Counted from the stretch's first letter, positions 11,640-22,641 are shown. The stretch: 48,091 bases of DNA from Seminavis robusta (GCA_903772945.1 CAICTM010000802.1:1-48091); one strand, 5' to 3'. Numbers and translations: made by a program. Notes: generated from the sequence alone by a model not told the origin.

Positions 11640-13253
11640 AAAGCACCGGGCATGCCAAGACTGTTCAGCGACGCGGACGCCTTGGAATTGCTATGTAGCT
11701 TGGCAAAGCCGCCTCACCAGCGGATTAGGCCTCTTAGATCACTGGTGGTCTTCTATGGTTTCGTAGACGCGTCAGGCTCAGCTTTCGCCGGAACGTTGGC
11801 GAAATAAGGCTCGCCCGACATCGTATATCGTGGCATTCCCATGAGAGCGGATCCATACGCACTCGTGGGGAGCGATAACTTTTAGGAGCGAGAGCTCTGG
11901 ATCCCGTCAGAGATAGCTCCAACAGCTATGCTGGCCTACAACTCCAGCATGCGCAGTTGGCTTATCTCCCAGCAAAGCAGCAAGAAAGGATCGTCCTTTC
12001 TACCATAGTTAAGAAAATAGTACGAAAGATTGAGACCGATCCTGATTAGCTTGTAGCCCCTTTTGATACCGCAGCAGTTGATACCTATCCTGTTGAAGCC
12101 GGGCAGAAGCAGTAGGAGGTAGCAGATAGTACTGTTCCCAGACTGCCACTGCACGATTGAATAACGAAGGCTCCCAGCTCCTGAGGAGAGCTGGCCCAAA
12201 AGGGCCCAGCAGAGAGCTCTGCTGGCCCTCCTGTCTGACTGACAGGGCCAAGTCCTTGGTTGGGTGCCTACTGGAGGTGTTGGATACTCCTGAGGCACGA
12301 CAAGGCTCCCTGAACTGCCTGACTACCGCTGTCCCTGAGGAAGGGCTTCAGCGAGACCCAGTCCACTACTTGAGTATTGGAACTGAACCTTCAAGAAACT
12401 TATTGTCTGGTATGCATTCGGCCAGTGGACCGAAAAGGATGTTAGCGAGACATCGTCTAACTGGAACGAGCTCACAAATTTGGTGGAGTACATTGAAGAC
12501 GAGGCCAGAGCTGGTTTCCTCGCGGATGGCGAACTCTTTATGTTCACCGACAACGCTATGGCCGAATCCGCTTACTGGAAGGGGGCATCAAAATCCAAGC
12601 TGTTATCGGATCTTGTCCTCCGCCTGAGAATGGTAGAGTTACATGCTGGGTTGCACTTGCACGTAATCCACGTGAGTGGAAAGCGAATGATCGCCCAAGG
12701 TACTGATGGGCTCTCGCGAGGCAACCATGGAGCCGGTGTCATGAGAGGCATTGACATGATCAGCTTCGTGCCTCTTCATCTCTCTGTTGACGAGCGTTCG
12801 CCAGAGTTTGTCGATTGGTTGTGGGACATTCTCGCTGATGTCTCCCCTGTCCTACTCATGCCTGAGGATTGGTTCGGCCCCATAAAAGGAGTAGGGGCCC
12901 ATGTGTGGTTTGCTGCTCCCGCAGCGGCTGACTTGGTGGCAGAACGTTTGAGGGTTGCCCGCCACAAGCGCCCAAACTCCCTTCACATTGTGGTGGTTCC
13001 TAGGATCATGACTGGTCGTTGGAGGAAACAGATGGGAAAGGCGGCTGATGTGTACTACCGACTGGACAACGAGCAGTGGTGGCCTATCTCGACTCAGTTT
13101 GAGCCTCTACTAATGTTCATCTGTTTGCCGTATCTTGTCCACAGGCCAAGGTTTAACGAGAGACACAGTATTGTTGAACGATTTGGTGGGCTGCTGTGCC
13201 GAGACAACGTGCCGGAAGCTCATGGGAAGGTTCAACGGGATCTTCTGCGCTAA
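11640..13253 (+). pseudogene. DIRS-like RNase H region, split by an insertion
   Basis: The left half contains LFSDADALELLC and VVFYGFVDASGSAFAGTL (about 11670-11793), with the first catalytic-like Asp in FVDASG. It then degenerates. The right half resumes in the same frame at 12408 with WYAFGQWTEKD and SSNWNEL, followed by ELFMFTDNAMAESAYWKG (second Asp) and HVIHVSGKRMIAQGTDGLSRG (last Asp), an RNase H layout. The frame then runs through a conserved but unidentified linker to 13253. About 500-600 bp of unrelated sequence separates the halves. Confidence 0.65.
11950..12400. mobile_element. Probable insertion in the RNase H region, palindrome-rich
   Basis: Between the two RNase H halves the coding signal stops. 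The interval 12170-12250 is packed with short palindromes: TCCTGAGGA, GGCCCAAAAGGGCC, AGCAGAGAGCTCTGCT, and CTGTCTGACTGACAG. This suggests a small non-autonomous element. The ends are uncertain because I could not find a convincing target duplication. Confidence 0.4.
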
Positions 13254-14965
13254 CTTTTCAGCGAAGCGTGGACCCTTTCCACCTTGTAAGCGTTGCTGGT
13301 GCTCGCCGTGCTACAGGCCCCTCGGCTCCCTTCCTTTCCGGATCAGACAGGTTGTCGACGACGATGGAAACAAGATATCTCGAGACCGTGACGGAAATCG
13401 TTTTCTTACCGCCAGGGACGGAGATTATCTCCTTGTGCAGTTCCAGTGTGACCTGTGTCATTTCAGGAACATCCAAGGAAGAGACCCATGCCTATCCTCT
13501 CCAAAGGATCGGTTGCTGTTGGAGTACATTCGAAGAGTCAATTTGGATGCCTTTCAATAACTTCTTGAAAGGATCAGGGTAGATCCACAAGAGATGAGGA
13601 TGGCCACAGGGCCTCCTCTGCTTACAGAGTTTCCAGCTCCTGGAGCTGGTACCGGTGTTATTCTATCACGATGCTGGGCAGCCTAGCCGAATGCTATCAG
13701 CTTACCTCTCAATGCCACTGCTCAGCCTCAACAAGATAGGTATCTACTGCAAAGGAACAAGGGAGCTACAGGTCTATGGAGATGGTATTCAATTCATACA
13801 TTCAATTCTTAGGACTATGAGCAAAAGCATGCATCCAAATAATTGGGTGTTATGCAGGATTTGACACTCTGAGCCACACTGAGGCTCCTGGATCCTCCTG
13901 AGGTCACCTGATTGAGTAGATGCTCGCCTCATGGCCATCTGGGTGATACAGTGGTCAAAACCTTCATATGGGACCATATGGGGCTTCCCTGGTTCCATAT
14001 GTATGGCCTGTGTCTCACCAGTACCAACCAAGATTCTCTATATCTTTGCATGTTCCACATACCATATGGGTACCAGTAACATAAGGCAGACAGTTTGTTC
14101 TCACACTCACCACGTTGATCCCATGGATCCAACCCACATTTTATCGCCTTTTGGTCAAGGGAGTCTTCTACCGTGTGTGACAATCTCCGTACCTTGAAAC
14201 GAGCGTTCGAGACAAAGGTCAAAACTGGCATGAAAGGCTTTCTCCTACCGCTCGGTCCTTTTCCTCTTGAGGATGTTGTTGGCATGGGTGTGGCAGTCGC
14301 TGTTCTTGATAAGTCCCTCGACCCCGGAAAGTACAAGGCCAAGGTGCAGTGGTCCACTATGCGGAAGATTCGCACTGCGGTGACGAACTATCACCAAGCT
14401 TCGGTACATGGCTTGGGCGATACGGTGGGAACCAACTTGAGGCACCAGACTTGGATTTCAGACGCTCCTGTACACTCGAAATGCTTCCACCGGTTCATGA
14501 TCGGTTTGCACCGAAGAGTTGGAGAGGTCGTGAAGCGGGACGAGCCCGTCACCATGCAAGTCATGCTGGAAATCATGAAAATGCTCGAAGCGGACTGAAG
14601 CGACGAGGTCGCCAAGGGACATCTCGCCATCTCTGAGAAACTCAACAAAATAGCACGCCTTGGAGCTTGGTTTGCGGTGGGTTTCTGTGCCGCTCTACGG
14701 GGCGAGGAACAGGTCATCATGGAGCTAGCTGCCACGATCAACAGCCTCGCAAAGTTGGAGATGGAAGAGGATCGGTGCTCAAGATGGGACCTCACTTCCT
14801 CATCTCTCCGGTGGGACCCATCAAGAATCACCCATCACTAGATGGCGGGGAGAGTACAAGTCTGACCAGGAGGGCACCATCAAGTCTCAGGATATGCCGG
14901 AGGTGTATGCTAGACTGGACTTGATTGCTCCCACAGTGCTTCGCTTCTCGAAATCGCTCTAAGCG
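13135..14965 (+). pseudogene. DIRS-like tyrosine recombinase (interrupted)
   Basis: The N-terminal part has Cys pairs, CKRCWCSPCYRPL and QFQCDLCHFRN, resembling a zinc-binding region, and ends at NLDAF (13554). After the 591-bp insertion the frame continues W-S-R-E, then NLRTLKRAFETKVKTG, MRKIRTAVTNYHQ, and HRFMIGLHRRVGEVV, to a TGA at 14596. Downstream it still reads GAWFAVGFCAALRGEE (14665-14712), which fits the catalytic Arg box of tyrosine recombinases (ALRGEE). Later boxes are scattered over frames, for example WRGEYKSDQEGTIKSQ at about 14840. Removing the insertion and one target copy (597 bp, a multiple of three) restores the local frame exactly. Confidence 0.65.
13555..14145. mobile_element. 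591-bp insertion with 6-bp target duplication
   Basis: GCCTTT occurs on both sides (13549-13554 and 14146-14151). Without the insert the host frame reads Asp-Ala-Phe-Trp across the junction. The insert starts CAATAACTTC and ends ATTTTATC, with no terminal inverted repeats, no TG...CA ends and no poly-A. It has no credible ORF. It contains repeated CATATGG words (about 13965-14070). Its class is unknown: it could be a SINE-like or other non-autonomous element, or a deletion derivative. Confidence 0.6.
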
Positions 14966-14970
14966 ATTTC
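14950..14970. repeat. Inverted repeat near the DIRS right end
   Basis: GAAATCGCT, loop CTA, AGCGATTTC: a perfect 9-bp stem just where the recombinase-like sequence ends. It may mark an element boundary. Confidence 0.4.
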
Positions 14971-15121
14971 CGAGTGACCGTTGTCGACTCGGTCTGCGTG
15001 CTCCCGGTCATTACCCGGTCACGGATGCCATTGGTGGCTCGCCAACCTTGCTGGTTCATTGCTGACAAGATACCCGTCGTTTCTCCCATCACATCTTCCC
15101 ATTATCCAAGACCAAGACACC

Positions 15122-15436
15122 ATGGCAGCCAACAGAACTCGACGTCGTCGCCAGCTACTACAAGCAGAACTACAAAGGATAGTTGAGGAGCCGGCGGCTC
15201 TGGAGCTAGAAGACGAGGAAGACGAAGAGCCTGTGTTGTTCGCGAGAGGTACTAGAGTTGAAATTACCCGTAAGGACAAGTACCGCGGCAGAATGGGCTC
15301 GATCAGAGGATGCCGAACACCGACATCAGAGTTATGGGACATTGAGTTGGACCCGGTTCCTGGTTCCAACGTCACTCAGCTCATCTACAAGAAGCCAAGT
15401 GGTTTCCATCGCATCGTTCATGCCCGAGGCCAATAA
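15122..15436 (+). CDS. Small KOW-like protein, unidentified
   Basis: 104 residues from the ATG at 15122 (MAANRTRRRRQLLQ), chosen because upstream sequence in the frame looks non-coding. The N-terminus is Arg-rich, then comes an acidic run (ELEDEEDEEPV). Residues about 43-80 (RGTRVEITRKDKYRGRMGSIRG) resemble a KOW/SH3-like barrel, a fold found in RNA-binding and transcription factors. It lies just right of the DIRS element and converges on a minus-strand ORF that ends at 15478, 42 bp away. Both may belong to one more mobile element. It could also be a spurious ORF. The KOW reading is an inference from a single motif. Confidence 0.4.
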   Translation: MAANRTRRRRQLLQAELQRIVEEPAALELEDEEDEEPVLFARGTRVEITRKDKYRGRMGSIRGCRTPTSELWDIELDPVPGSNVTQLIYKKPSGFHRIVHARGQ

Positions 15437-15477
15437 ATATCAAGCAAAGAGACGCGCTCGGATGGAGGTCTGATTTC

Positions 15478-16251
15478 TCAAGGATTCCCTCCTCCACCGC
15501 CTCTTCCGGCGGCTCCCTGAGCCGCTCCACCGTTGCGGCCGTTGTTGTTGTTGTTGGCAATGGGGTTGAGATTGGCAGGGGGAGGTGGAATAGCCGTGTT
15601 GTGGATCGCCGCCGCCTGGACTCGCACTTGGACCATTTGACCGGCAATCTCGTTGGAGCGCCAAGCACACGCCGCTGCCTACTCATCGTCGGGATCGGCT
15701 CCAACTTGACGCATCGCCGCCTGGTAGCGAGTGATGGCCAGGCGACCCACTGTGATCCGGACACGACGGGCTTCCTCACAGAGAAAGGTCTTGGCTCGAA
15801 AACGGTGGTGCTTGACGAGAGCACGACGACGAGAATGGGGGTTCATATGGTCGATCAACGCTAGTCCTAAGGTGGTGTACGAGCCGTCGTCGTCGGTGAT
15901 ACTCCTGGCCTGTCCCACGCGTCCAAGGACGACTAGTGCATTGTTGTTGCTGTTGTTGTTATCTTTCAGAAGAGAAGATGGAAGGGAATCGAAAGAGGAT
16001 TCAGGACAAATGAAGGGAAAGCCATGGCAGATTGTTTTCTGCCGCCGTCTTACTTACTCATGATCCTTGTTTCCTGCTTTCTTGCTCACACCAACGAGAG
16101 CAATCGACTTCCTTTCGGCTTCTCTGGAAGAAATTTGTGTCAAGTCCCCTTGCGCAGTTTCTAACAACTCGGCCCTCAGTGCAGCTGGCGTGGAGTCACC
16201 TACGATTCCTACGACTGAAATCGAAGAAAGGCGTCTACCTACTATTCCCAC
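15478..16251 (-). pseudogene. Interrupted Asn/Gly-rich ORF, unidentified
   Basis: Reading from the right, a frame from 16251 to 16054 (STPAALRAELLETAQGDLTQ) ends at TAA. A second open stretch (about 15965-15679) reads LVVLGRVGQARSITDDDGSY and HHRFRAKTFLCEEARRVRI, then RYQAAMRQVGADPDDE, and meets a TAG. The same frame then continues RSNEIAGQMVQVRVQAAAIH and an Asn-run, Gly-rich tail to TGA at 15478-15480. The single internal TAG and coherent flanks suggest one gene with a nonsense change, perhaps with an intron near 15975-16055. The tail recalls gag-like or RNA-binding proteins, but I cannot name it. Confidence 0.4.
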
Positions 16252-17228
16252 AAGAAACTACGTGGAAGTAGTTTCGGTTGGAGCATACCGCAGCGTGTTC
16301 CACACATTGAGTGGGCTGGGGCTCTCGAGGCCGGCAATCCCACAACGTTGAGTTTCACACTTAACGAGACTGATCCGCCAACTCGGCTCAAGCCGGATGG
16401 GTCAGTCGACGACGAACCGCGCTCACAATGAATGGCGTCTGATCAGGGCCGAAAAATTGTGAGAAGAGCGCCGTCGCAACAGAATGTTTTCAGTTCTGTT
16501 TATGTTGGCTTGGCACTATGTGCCTCTGTTTTCCGAGGACAGCCTTCATCAACTGCCTCGGTTGTATCTGTGAAGAACGCTTGATCATGGGGGGGGTGAG
16601 CACTGTGAGGACCTTGGTGGAGATGCCACTCCATCCAAGACCTCAACAGAGCTGGAAAGTAACATGGAAAGAGGTACATCTAGCAGGCAACACTTGCAGC
16701 ATTTCCCACATATGACCTCCAGTGAATGTATTCAGGCATCCTGGAATTGGAAACAGTGTGAATCAGGTTCTGATGCACAGTGAAGTTTATTAGATCCCTG
16801 CTTCCTTCCTAGCTACCATTGGTTCCAACATCATGCCTACTACATGGATGGGTGCCTGAGATACACCCCCCCACTTACATGATTAAAGTAACTATATGTT
16901 ATGTTACTCTAAGTGTCTTGCTTTCTGTTTCATAGACTTGGAGACCTGAGCAGAGTATCTTGTTGACTAGAGACTTGCTGGATGCCCTGGTACAGTCGTA
17001 CCTCTTTTATGCTCAGCATGGATGAATGAATGAATAATAGCTAGCTAGTACTAACTGGTAATAGTTGAGGAGATGAAAGAGTCGAGTCAAGTCATGTCAA
17101 ACCAAAAAGTTAGACAACAAGAAAGCGCCAGATCTAGAGAGCCTAACCTGTGCTTTAGCAATTTAGCAGCTGATGTCCTGTTTCAGTAAACTTACTTAAC
17201 TTAGCCACTCTTGCTAGCTACGGTACAT

Positions 17229-17252
17229 GTAGATTCGTATGTAGATTCGTAT
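17229..17252. repeat. Tandem doublet of GTAGATTCGTAT
   Basis: Two perfect adjacent copies of a 12-mer in intergenic DNA. No function is evident. Confidence 0.8.
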
Positions 17253-17794
17253 GGTTGCAAGAATGATATTGGAATGCCTGTTTACAGATATCAAGACAGC
17301 CTGTGAAAAGTGTTCCATCGCAATGAAATCAATGGATTGCCTGTTTTATTGCGATTGGAGAGAGTTTGATAAATGCAGATTTTTAGAATGTATTGTTTCA
17401 CATAGCTCTAGCTTTTAGTGGTAGATTCGATTCAATAGGTTCCGAGTCTTCTGTACGTTAGGTTTGCTTGGGCTCGCTGCAGCAGCAAAAGTGTAGGAGC
17501 CTATGCCAACTCCCTTCAAAGCTGCTCAATTTTTAAATAGTGCAGATACTTGGGGTGCCGTACATGTAGTTGCTGCAAGTGCTAGCTAGCTAGTAGCCAA
17601 GAGTTGTTGAGTTGGCCTCTTGCGTTTGTGTTTAAAAAAGTCTCCTGGTTTCCTGAAACGTCGTCAGGACGTCAGGTACATCGTACCGGTACCAGTCATA
17701 GAAAATTATTTGACAGCTTCGCTACTATTGTCCGTTCGTGGCATCTGATATTTCAGTCAGAGGAGCTGTAAAAATTCCAGCGAGTCGCCCGTAG

Positions 17795-17814
17795 GAATCG
17801 AATCGAATCGAATC
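17795..17814. repeat. (GAATC)4 microsatellite
   Basis: Four perfect pentamer units. A shorter relative occurs at about 47226-47240. Confidence 0.85.
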
Positions 17815-18092
17815 CGCGGTGCAGTGAAAATTGGGCCGCATTTCGCCATCTTCCTTCCCCAGCCGTGACACCATCCAGTTGTTGTTTCTTCAAGCAGCAA
17901 GCAGCAAGCAAAAGCATTCCTTTGGATCTACTATCGATAGCTAGTCACAGCGTATAGTACATTTGAATCGTGGTGTAAACGAAGCCACTTTTGTTCGCCC
18001 TTTCGGTTGTGCAAGGAAAGAAAAGGCAGAACTGCCATTGACGAATCATCAGTTGAATTTTGGAGCTTTGTCGTGTTTTGGTGTCTACCAAA

Positions 18093-20850
18093 ATGTTGAA
18101 CAGCTTTCGAACGTTACAGTCCAATCTTCTCGAAGAAGATGACAGGAACGAAGAACGAGAAGAAAGGCGGAATTTATTGGACGGCAGTAGTGCGAGTGCC
18201 GAAGGAGGAGTGGCCGATGTAGCCCCTGTGTCTGGCACTTCGCTAGCATCCACTGGCACAACAGTGACTACATGTACAGCGGCCAGCACGGGGATGAACC
18301 CACAAGATGACTTGGAACAGCAAGCAGCAGACGACAATAATATCAACAGCGGATCCACCGCCACGACGCCTATCCAATCCAATCATGCCGACGCGAAAGA
18401 GCAAGAGCGATTGCTCGGTAGGAAACAACCGCAATCCTTGCAGGCTGGTAATAGTGCAGGCCTGGCGAGTGTTGTGGCACGACGCCGGGGACGACGGAGA
18501 AAACGACGCAATCGATCTGGATCCAATGTGTCCGAAAAGGACAAGGATTTAGAATACACAAATAGTGGGGCTCTAGGCGGTCCACTCGATGCTCTCTGCT
18601 CGACGTGCTTGAGGACGCTCTGCTTCGACCGAACGATGGTCCGCAATACACTCAGTTGTATGAATGTCATGGCGCGGGTCGTTGTCTGGTTCTCCGTGTT
18701 TGCCTTGGCGGCCGGTGTGGTCTGGTATTCCTATGAACTCAAAAATAATGGGTGAGTGCCGTTCTTTTTTTGTGTTCACACTGTCTCTCTTGATGGTCTT
18801 CCTTTATTCAGCATTTGGCTCACCATGCAATTCATCGTTTTTGGCTGTTTTTATCTTGCATATTATATACATATATAGCACCGATACACACTTGATTGCT
18901 TGGTTCTCTGCAGGAGCTTTTGTGTTGCTGGGCTTCCCGTTGAGCATGGGAAGCATTGTGGCGCATCTCGCCAATTACAACCAACCCCACGTACAATGTT
19001 ACATCGTGCGAATCCTCTGGATGGTCCCCATGTACAGGTAAGTAAGAAACTAACTGCATTCCTGCAAGCAAGGAAATATCCATCCAGTATTGGCTTATTT
19101 AGACTAATCCCCGCTTATCTTTGTGCCTTTCTCTCAGCATGGAAAGTTGGCTGTGTTTACGATTTCATCAGTGGGCCATTTATATTGAGACATTGCGAGG
19201 TACGTGCAGCTCACATCACATCAAACTGGGTTCTCTGATGACATACATGTCCATGGCAATGTACTCAATCTTCTTTGTGTCGCTTTTTATTAAGATTGTT
19301 ATGAGAGCTTTGTTCTCTACAGCTTTTTTCAGTTTTTGATTGAAGTGTTGGGAGGCGAGGAAGCGCTGATTCTCATGCTCAAGGACAAGAGCCCAACAAG
19401 AGGAAGTCACATGTGGGGACTCCAATGGTGCGTCAAACCATGGTTAATGGGACAGCCAGTACGGCGATCGGACGACCTACACGACAAAAACGACAAGGAC
19501 AAAAAGAAACTAGCTTCGTCTCCCCAGCACAGGCATCGGAATAGTCTCAAACGAGTTCATTGGAATTCACCATTCTTTGTACAATGCAAATTTGGTGTGC
19601 TGCAGTACGTGCTGCTCAAATTCGTTTGCAGCTTTCTGGCTTGCATTTTCGAAACCCATGGCATTTACAAGGAAGGAGATTTCACCTACAAGGGTGGCTA
19701 CCTGTACATTTGCATAGTGACAAACCTGTCGCAGTGCTGGGCGTTGTACTGTTTGATCCTATTCTACTACGCGACACACAACGAATTGGGACCAATTCGT
19801 CCCATAGGAAAGTTCCTTTCCGTGAAAGCTTTGGTGTTCTTCACGTGGTGGCAATCCGTTGGGATCGGGCTTCTTTATCAGTGGGGGTTGATTCCCCATT
19901 ATAATCCGCTGGATCTGTCGCCAGGTGATGTAGCCAAGGGCATCCAAGATTACCTGATTTGTGTGGAAATGTTCTTTGCGGCGATTGTACACACACTGGT
20001 CTTTCCTCACTCGGAGTATTCGCCACAAGCTGTCCAGGCCAGAGCCAGAGCTCTGAACCAAAGTGCAACCAATCCAAACTTGTGGAAACAACGAAAACGC
20101 CTGGGTCGTCATCACCAGTATCCTTCAAATCATGTGCTGCGCAACTACCAGCGTGACGACAAGAGTTCTCACTCCGAGAGCAGAGGTAGCAAGGGCGACC
20201 GCAGTTTTTTCGATTTGGAAATGACCACTCTTTCTGCCGAAAGAAATGGTGTTGTCGAGTCACTCTCCTGGGAGAATCCGCCTACGGGAGAGGAAGACGT
20301 CGAAAGTCCCATTAGCCCGAATCGTATGCGTTTGTCAAGTGTTGAGAGCATGGAATCGGATTGGGGTTCAACTCCACATTCATCAATAGCACACTATTCG
20401 GAGTGGGAGGGATTGTCTGACCCCCAGTATTCCCGATCTCCACAAGAATCACGAGCACAGGAACACCCACCATCCATAATGCAACCTGTGCTAAATGAGT
20501 CGCACGGTACCGGTATAATCGACGAAGGAGTAGACGAGGACGGTCGGTTTGATGGCGCCGAGGAATACGATGAAGAGCTCAGTTCGGACTGCGACCTCAG
20601 TGATGAATTCCTAGATGAATCAAGCGGAGAGTCCAAGCCTCGCCAGAAACAAAGTTTCGTTCGGGCATTCCTGGACAGTGCCATCCCTAGGGACTTGCGG
20701 GACAACACAGTGGGCATTGTCAAGGGCGATTATGTGGTGGAAAAGAAGACTCTGCTGCACCATGCAACGACTTCAGATCACTACGACCTGTTTTCCCAGA
20801 CGAGGAGAGCTAACTTCAGGACGCGGACAAAGGAGCAGGATAAGGATTAA
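18093..20850 (+). CDS. TMEM184 / OST-alpha family membrane protein
   Basis: Four exons: 18093-18751, 18879-19037, 19138-19199 and 19295-20850. Introns are GT-AG and phases agree, giving 811 residues. The start is the ATG in ACCAAAATGTTG. The core matches the organic solute transporter alpha/TMEM184 family (DUF300): HLIAWFSAGAFVLLGFPLS, the YNQPHVQCYIVRILWMVPMYS block, then WAIYIETLRDCYESFVLYSF and FLIEVLGGEEALI, followed by further membrane helices through WWQSVGIGLL and FFAAIVHTLVFP. A first membrane segment lies at about residues 190-212. Expected place is endomembrane or plasma membrane; the substrate is unknown. Unusual are the roughly 190-residue hydrophilic N-terminus and the roughly 270-residue acidic, Ser-rich C-terminal tail, with likely regulatory or trafficking roles. 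Family assignment is firm; transport activity is inference. Confidence 0.9.
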
Positions 20851-21715
20851 CTTAGCAGGAACCGTGTACGGTAGTTATATAAGTGAAAGCGTTCATGTTG
20901 AACTGATTTGTATCCTGGGGGGCTGATGTATGGTTATCCGTTCTGTACTAGTAGTCGTGACGGCACCGCAGCAAAGAGCAGGTCCCGCGTACCAGCCGAA
21001 TGTCGATCCAAGTGCGTTGGTCCCCTACCTACCGTTGTAGTGCTGGGAGGACCCGATGGTTTGTCGTGGGGATTGACCAGGTGCAGGGTCGGTTTAGTTA
21101 GGTCCTCGAGGCAGCACTTCAGAATACTGTATCCGGAGAATTGCCACATGCTTCCAGCGCAGACTAGAAGTCCTCCCTCGTCTGGTGGGCATTTCCAGTC
21201 TCTATTTATAAGAAGTACTGGCTTGGCTTGGCCGTCCCCACGAGTCCGGAGTCTCTGATGAAGAACGTCGGATGGTCTCTTTCGGGGATGCACGAAACGA
21301 GGCACTTGCAGTGACAAAGCAAGACAACATTCAACACACCCCGGAAGCTCAACTGAAAGCAATCACACAATCACACTATCACACAAACTCGAGAACAGAA
21401 CATGGGAAGGATAGAGCTTACTTGCTACTAGTAGCTAGGATACCGTAGGGGAGAGGATAGAGCTTACTTACTTGCTAGCTAGGATGGAGGAAACGAAGAG
21501 CGTAATGTAATCTCTTAAAGATTCTATGAATTTGTTCGGAGTTGGATAGTACAATGGGCAACCGTAGCAACAGCGGTGCCCAGAACGCTGCTTGCCCGCA
21601 TGCAAGAACATGTATCGAATCGATGACTGGCCAGATTTGAAGATTGATTGACCAACAACTCGGGAAGATTGTGGCGATGATTATGAAGACCGTCGTAGAA
21701 TTTCCCACTTGGTTC
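20851..21715. other. Intergenic between convergent TMEM184-like and UBE2S genes
   Basis: No ORF or RNA gene that I can defend. It contains repeated CTTACTTGCTAGCTAGGAT-like words at 21417-21485. A hammerhead-like core word at 21255-21298 was tested and rejected. Confidence 0.5.
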
Positions 21716-22641
21716 TCACAGGCGCTTTAGACTCTTCTTCTTTGTCATTTTACCTGACTTGCCATTGCTCACTTGCTTTCGAACGTTTCCGCTGCCACTC
21801 TTTCCGGATCCACCGGTTGTTGCGCCATTGTTACTACGAAGTGGATTGGATTTTGAAACCGAGGCATCGCTCAGAACACTGGTGGTTCCATCTGTCCCTT
21901 TGTTGCTGTTGTTGGTGCCCATGGGCTTTCCATCCTCTTCAGTCTTTCCCGTCTGAAAGGGGCGGCCATGCACATCTGCCATGAGACGAGCGCGTTTGGA
22001 ATACTCGTCGTAGGAATCCATAAAGAGTTTGCCTGCTTCATCGTTGAGAGAGCTCTCTGGGAAGGGAATGATCAAGAGGCATCGAATTACACTGAGAACA
22101 TGAGAAAAAGTCGTTTCTGGCGTCCAATCTTTCTTTAGCGTGTTTACGCAAATTGCGCCGGTAGACATGTCAACGTTGGGATGGTAGATTTTGGTAAGGA
22201 AGAAACCGCGAGGCGGAGACGATGGAAAGTCACAAGAGAGGACCAGCTTCAGTTGAAAGAACTTTCCCTCATAAGGAGTGTCCTGTGGTCCCTGAATTTC
22301 AGCCTGATCAAACGAACGACAGTGTTAGGAATGCCCAGACATACATCATGTATGTTCCGCAGAACATAGGGTGCCAATTGACACTCATTCATTTCGGAAC
22401 TCCGATAGGATACTCCCAATCCAACTTCGTGCAGAAGAAAGAAGGAACTCACCACAACCTCTCCAAGACTGCTCGGGACACCCGATTGCGCATCTACTAC
22501 CAACCGAACGCCTTCCGGTGGATTCTTATGAAGATCACGGATTTCTCGAGCCACACGAGCAAGCGTTCGAGGCGGAAGATTCTCGCTGCAAGTCCCGCTG
22601 CTACTGCGATTGTAGGGTCTGTATGTTGTCGTTGAGGACAT
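21716..22641 (-). CDS. UBE2S: Ubiquitin-conjugating enzyme E2 S
   Basis: Two exons, 22641-22453 and 22303-21716, with a phase-0 GT-AG intron of 149 bp; 258 residues. The first exon has ENLPPRTLARVAREI and DLHKNPPEGV, the UBE2S-type N-terminal helix. Exon 2 has the UBC fold with KIYHPNVD (HPN at 104-106) and the active-site Cys115 in GAICVNTLKKDW, then CLLIIPFPESSLNDEAG. In animals UBE2S extends Lys11-linked ubiquitin chains on substrates of the anaphase-promoting complex. The tail after the UBC domain is Ser/Gly/Asn-rich, becomes Lys-rich and ends LKRL, close to the LRRL terminus with which human UBE2S docks on the APC/C. Role in diatom mitosis is inferred from family. Confidence 0.93.

Larger units (their letters stand above)
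10233..14970 (+). mobile_element. DIRS-like tyrosine-recombinase retroelement, degraded
   Basis: The order is reverse transcriptase, RNase H, then a Cys-rich domain and tyrosine-recombinase-like domain, with no DDE integrase. This is the DIRS-type arrangement. The left side is cut by the gypsy LTR at 10232, so the 5' part is missing. The right limit is uncertain; recombinase-like sequence fades at about 14965, where a 9-bp-stem inverted repeat (14950-14970) sits. Frameshifts, stops and at least one foreign insertion (13555-14145) make it inactive. Confidence 0.7.
16252..18092. other. Intergenic; upstream region of the TMEM184-like gene
   Basis: No supportable gene. It contains simple repeats (12-mer doublet at 17229-17252, GAATC array at 17795-17814, CAAGCAG words near 17890) and many CTAGCTAG words (for example 17581-17594). 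Sequence at 16300-16500 may be an eroded end of the preceding element. Confidence 0.5.

Noticed and set aside
21240..21300. Hammerhead ribozyme-like core: CTGATGA at 21255 with GAAAC at 21294 and a GTC upstream
   Set aside because: Stem II does not pair next to the core, and stems I and III fail beyond one or two pairs. Chance match.
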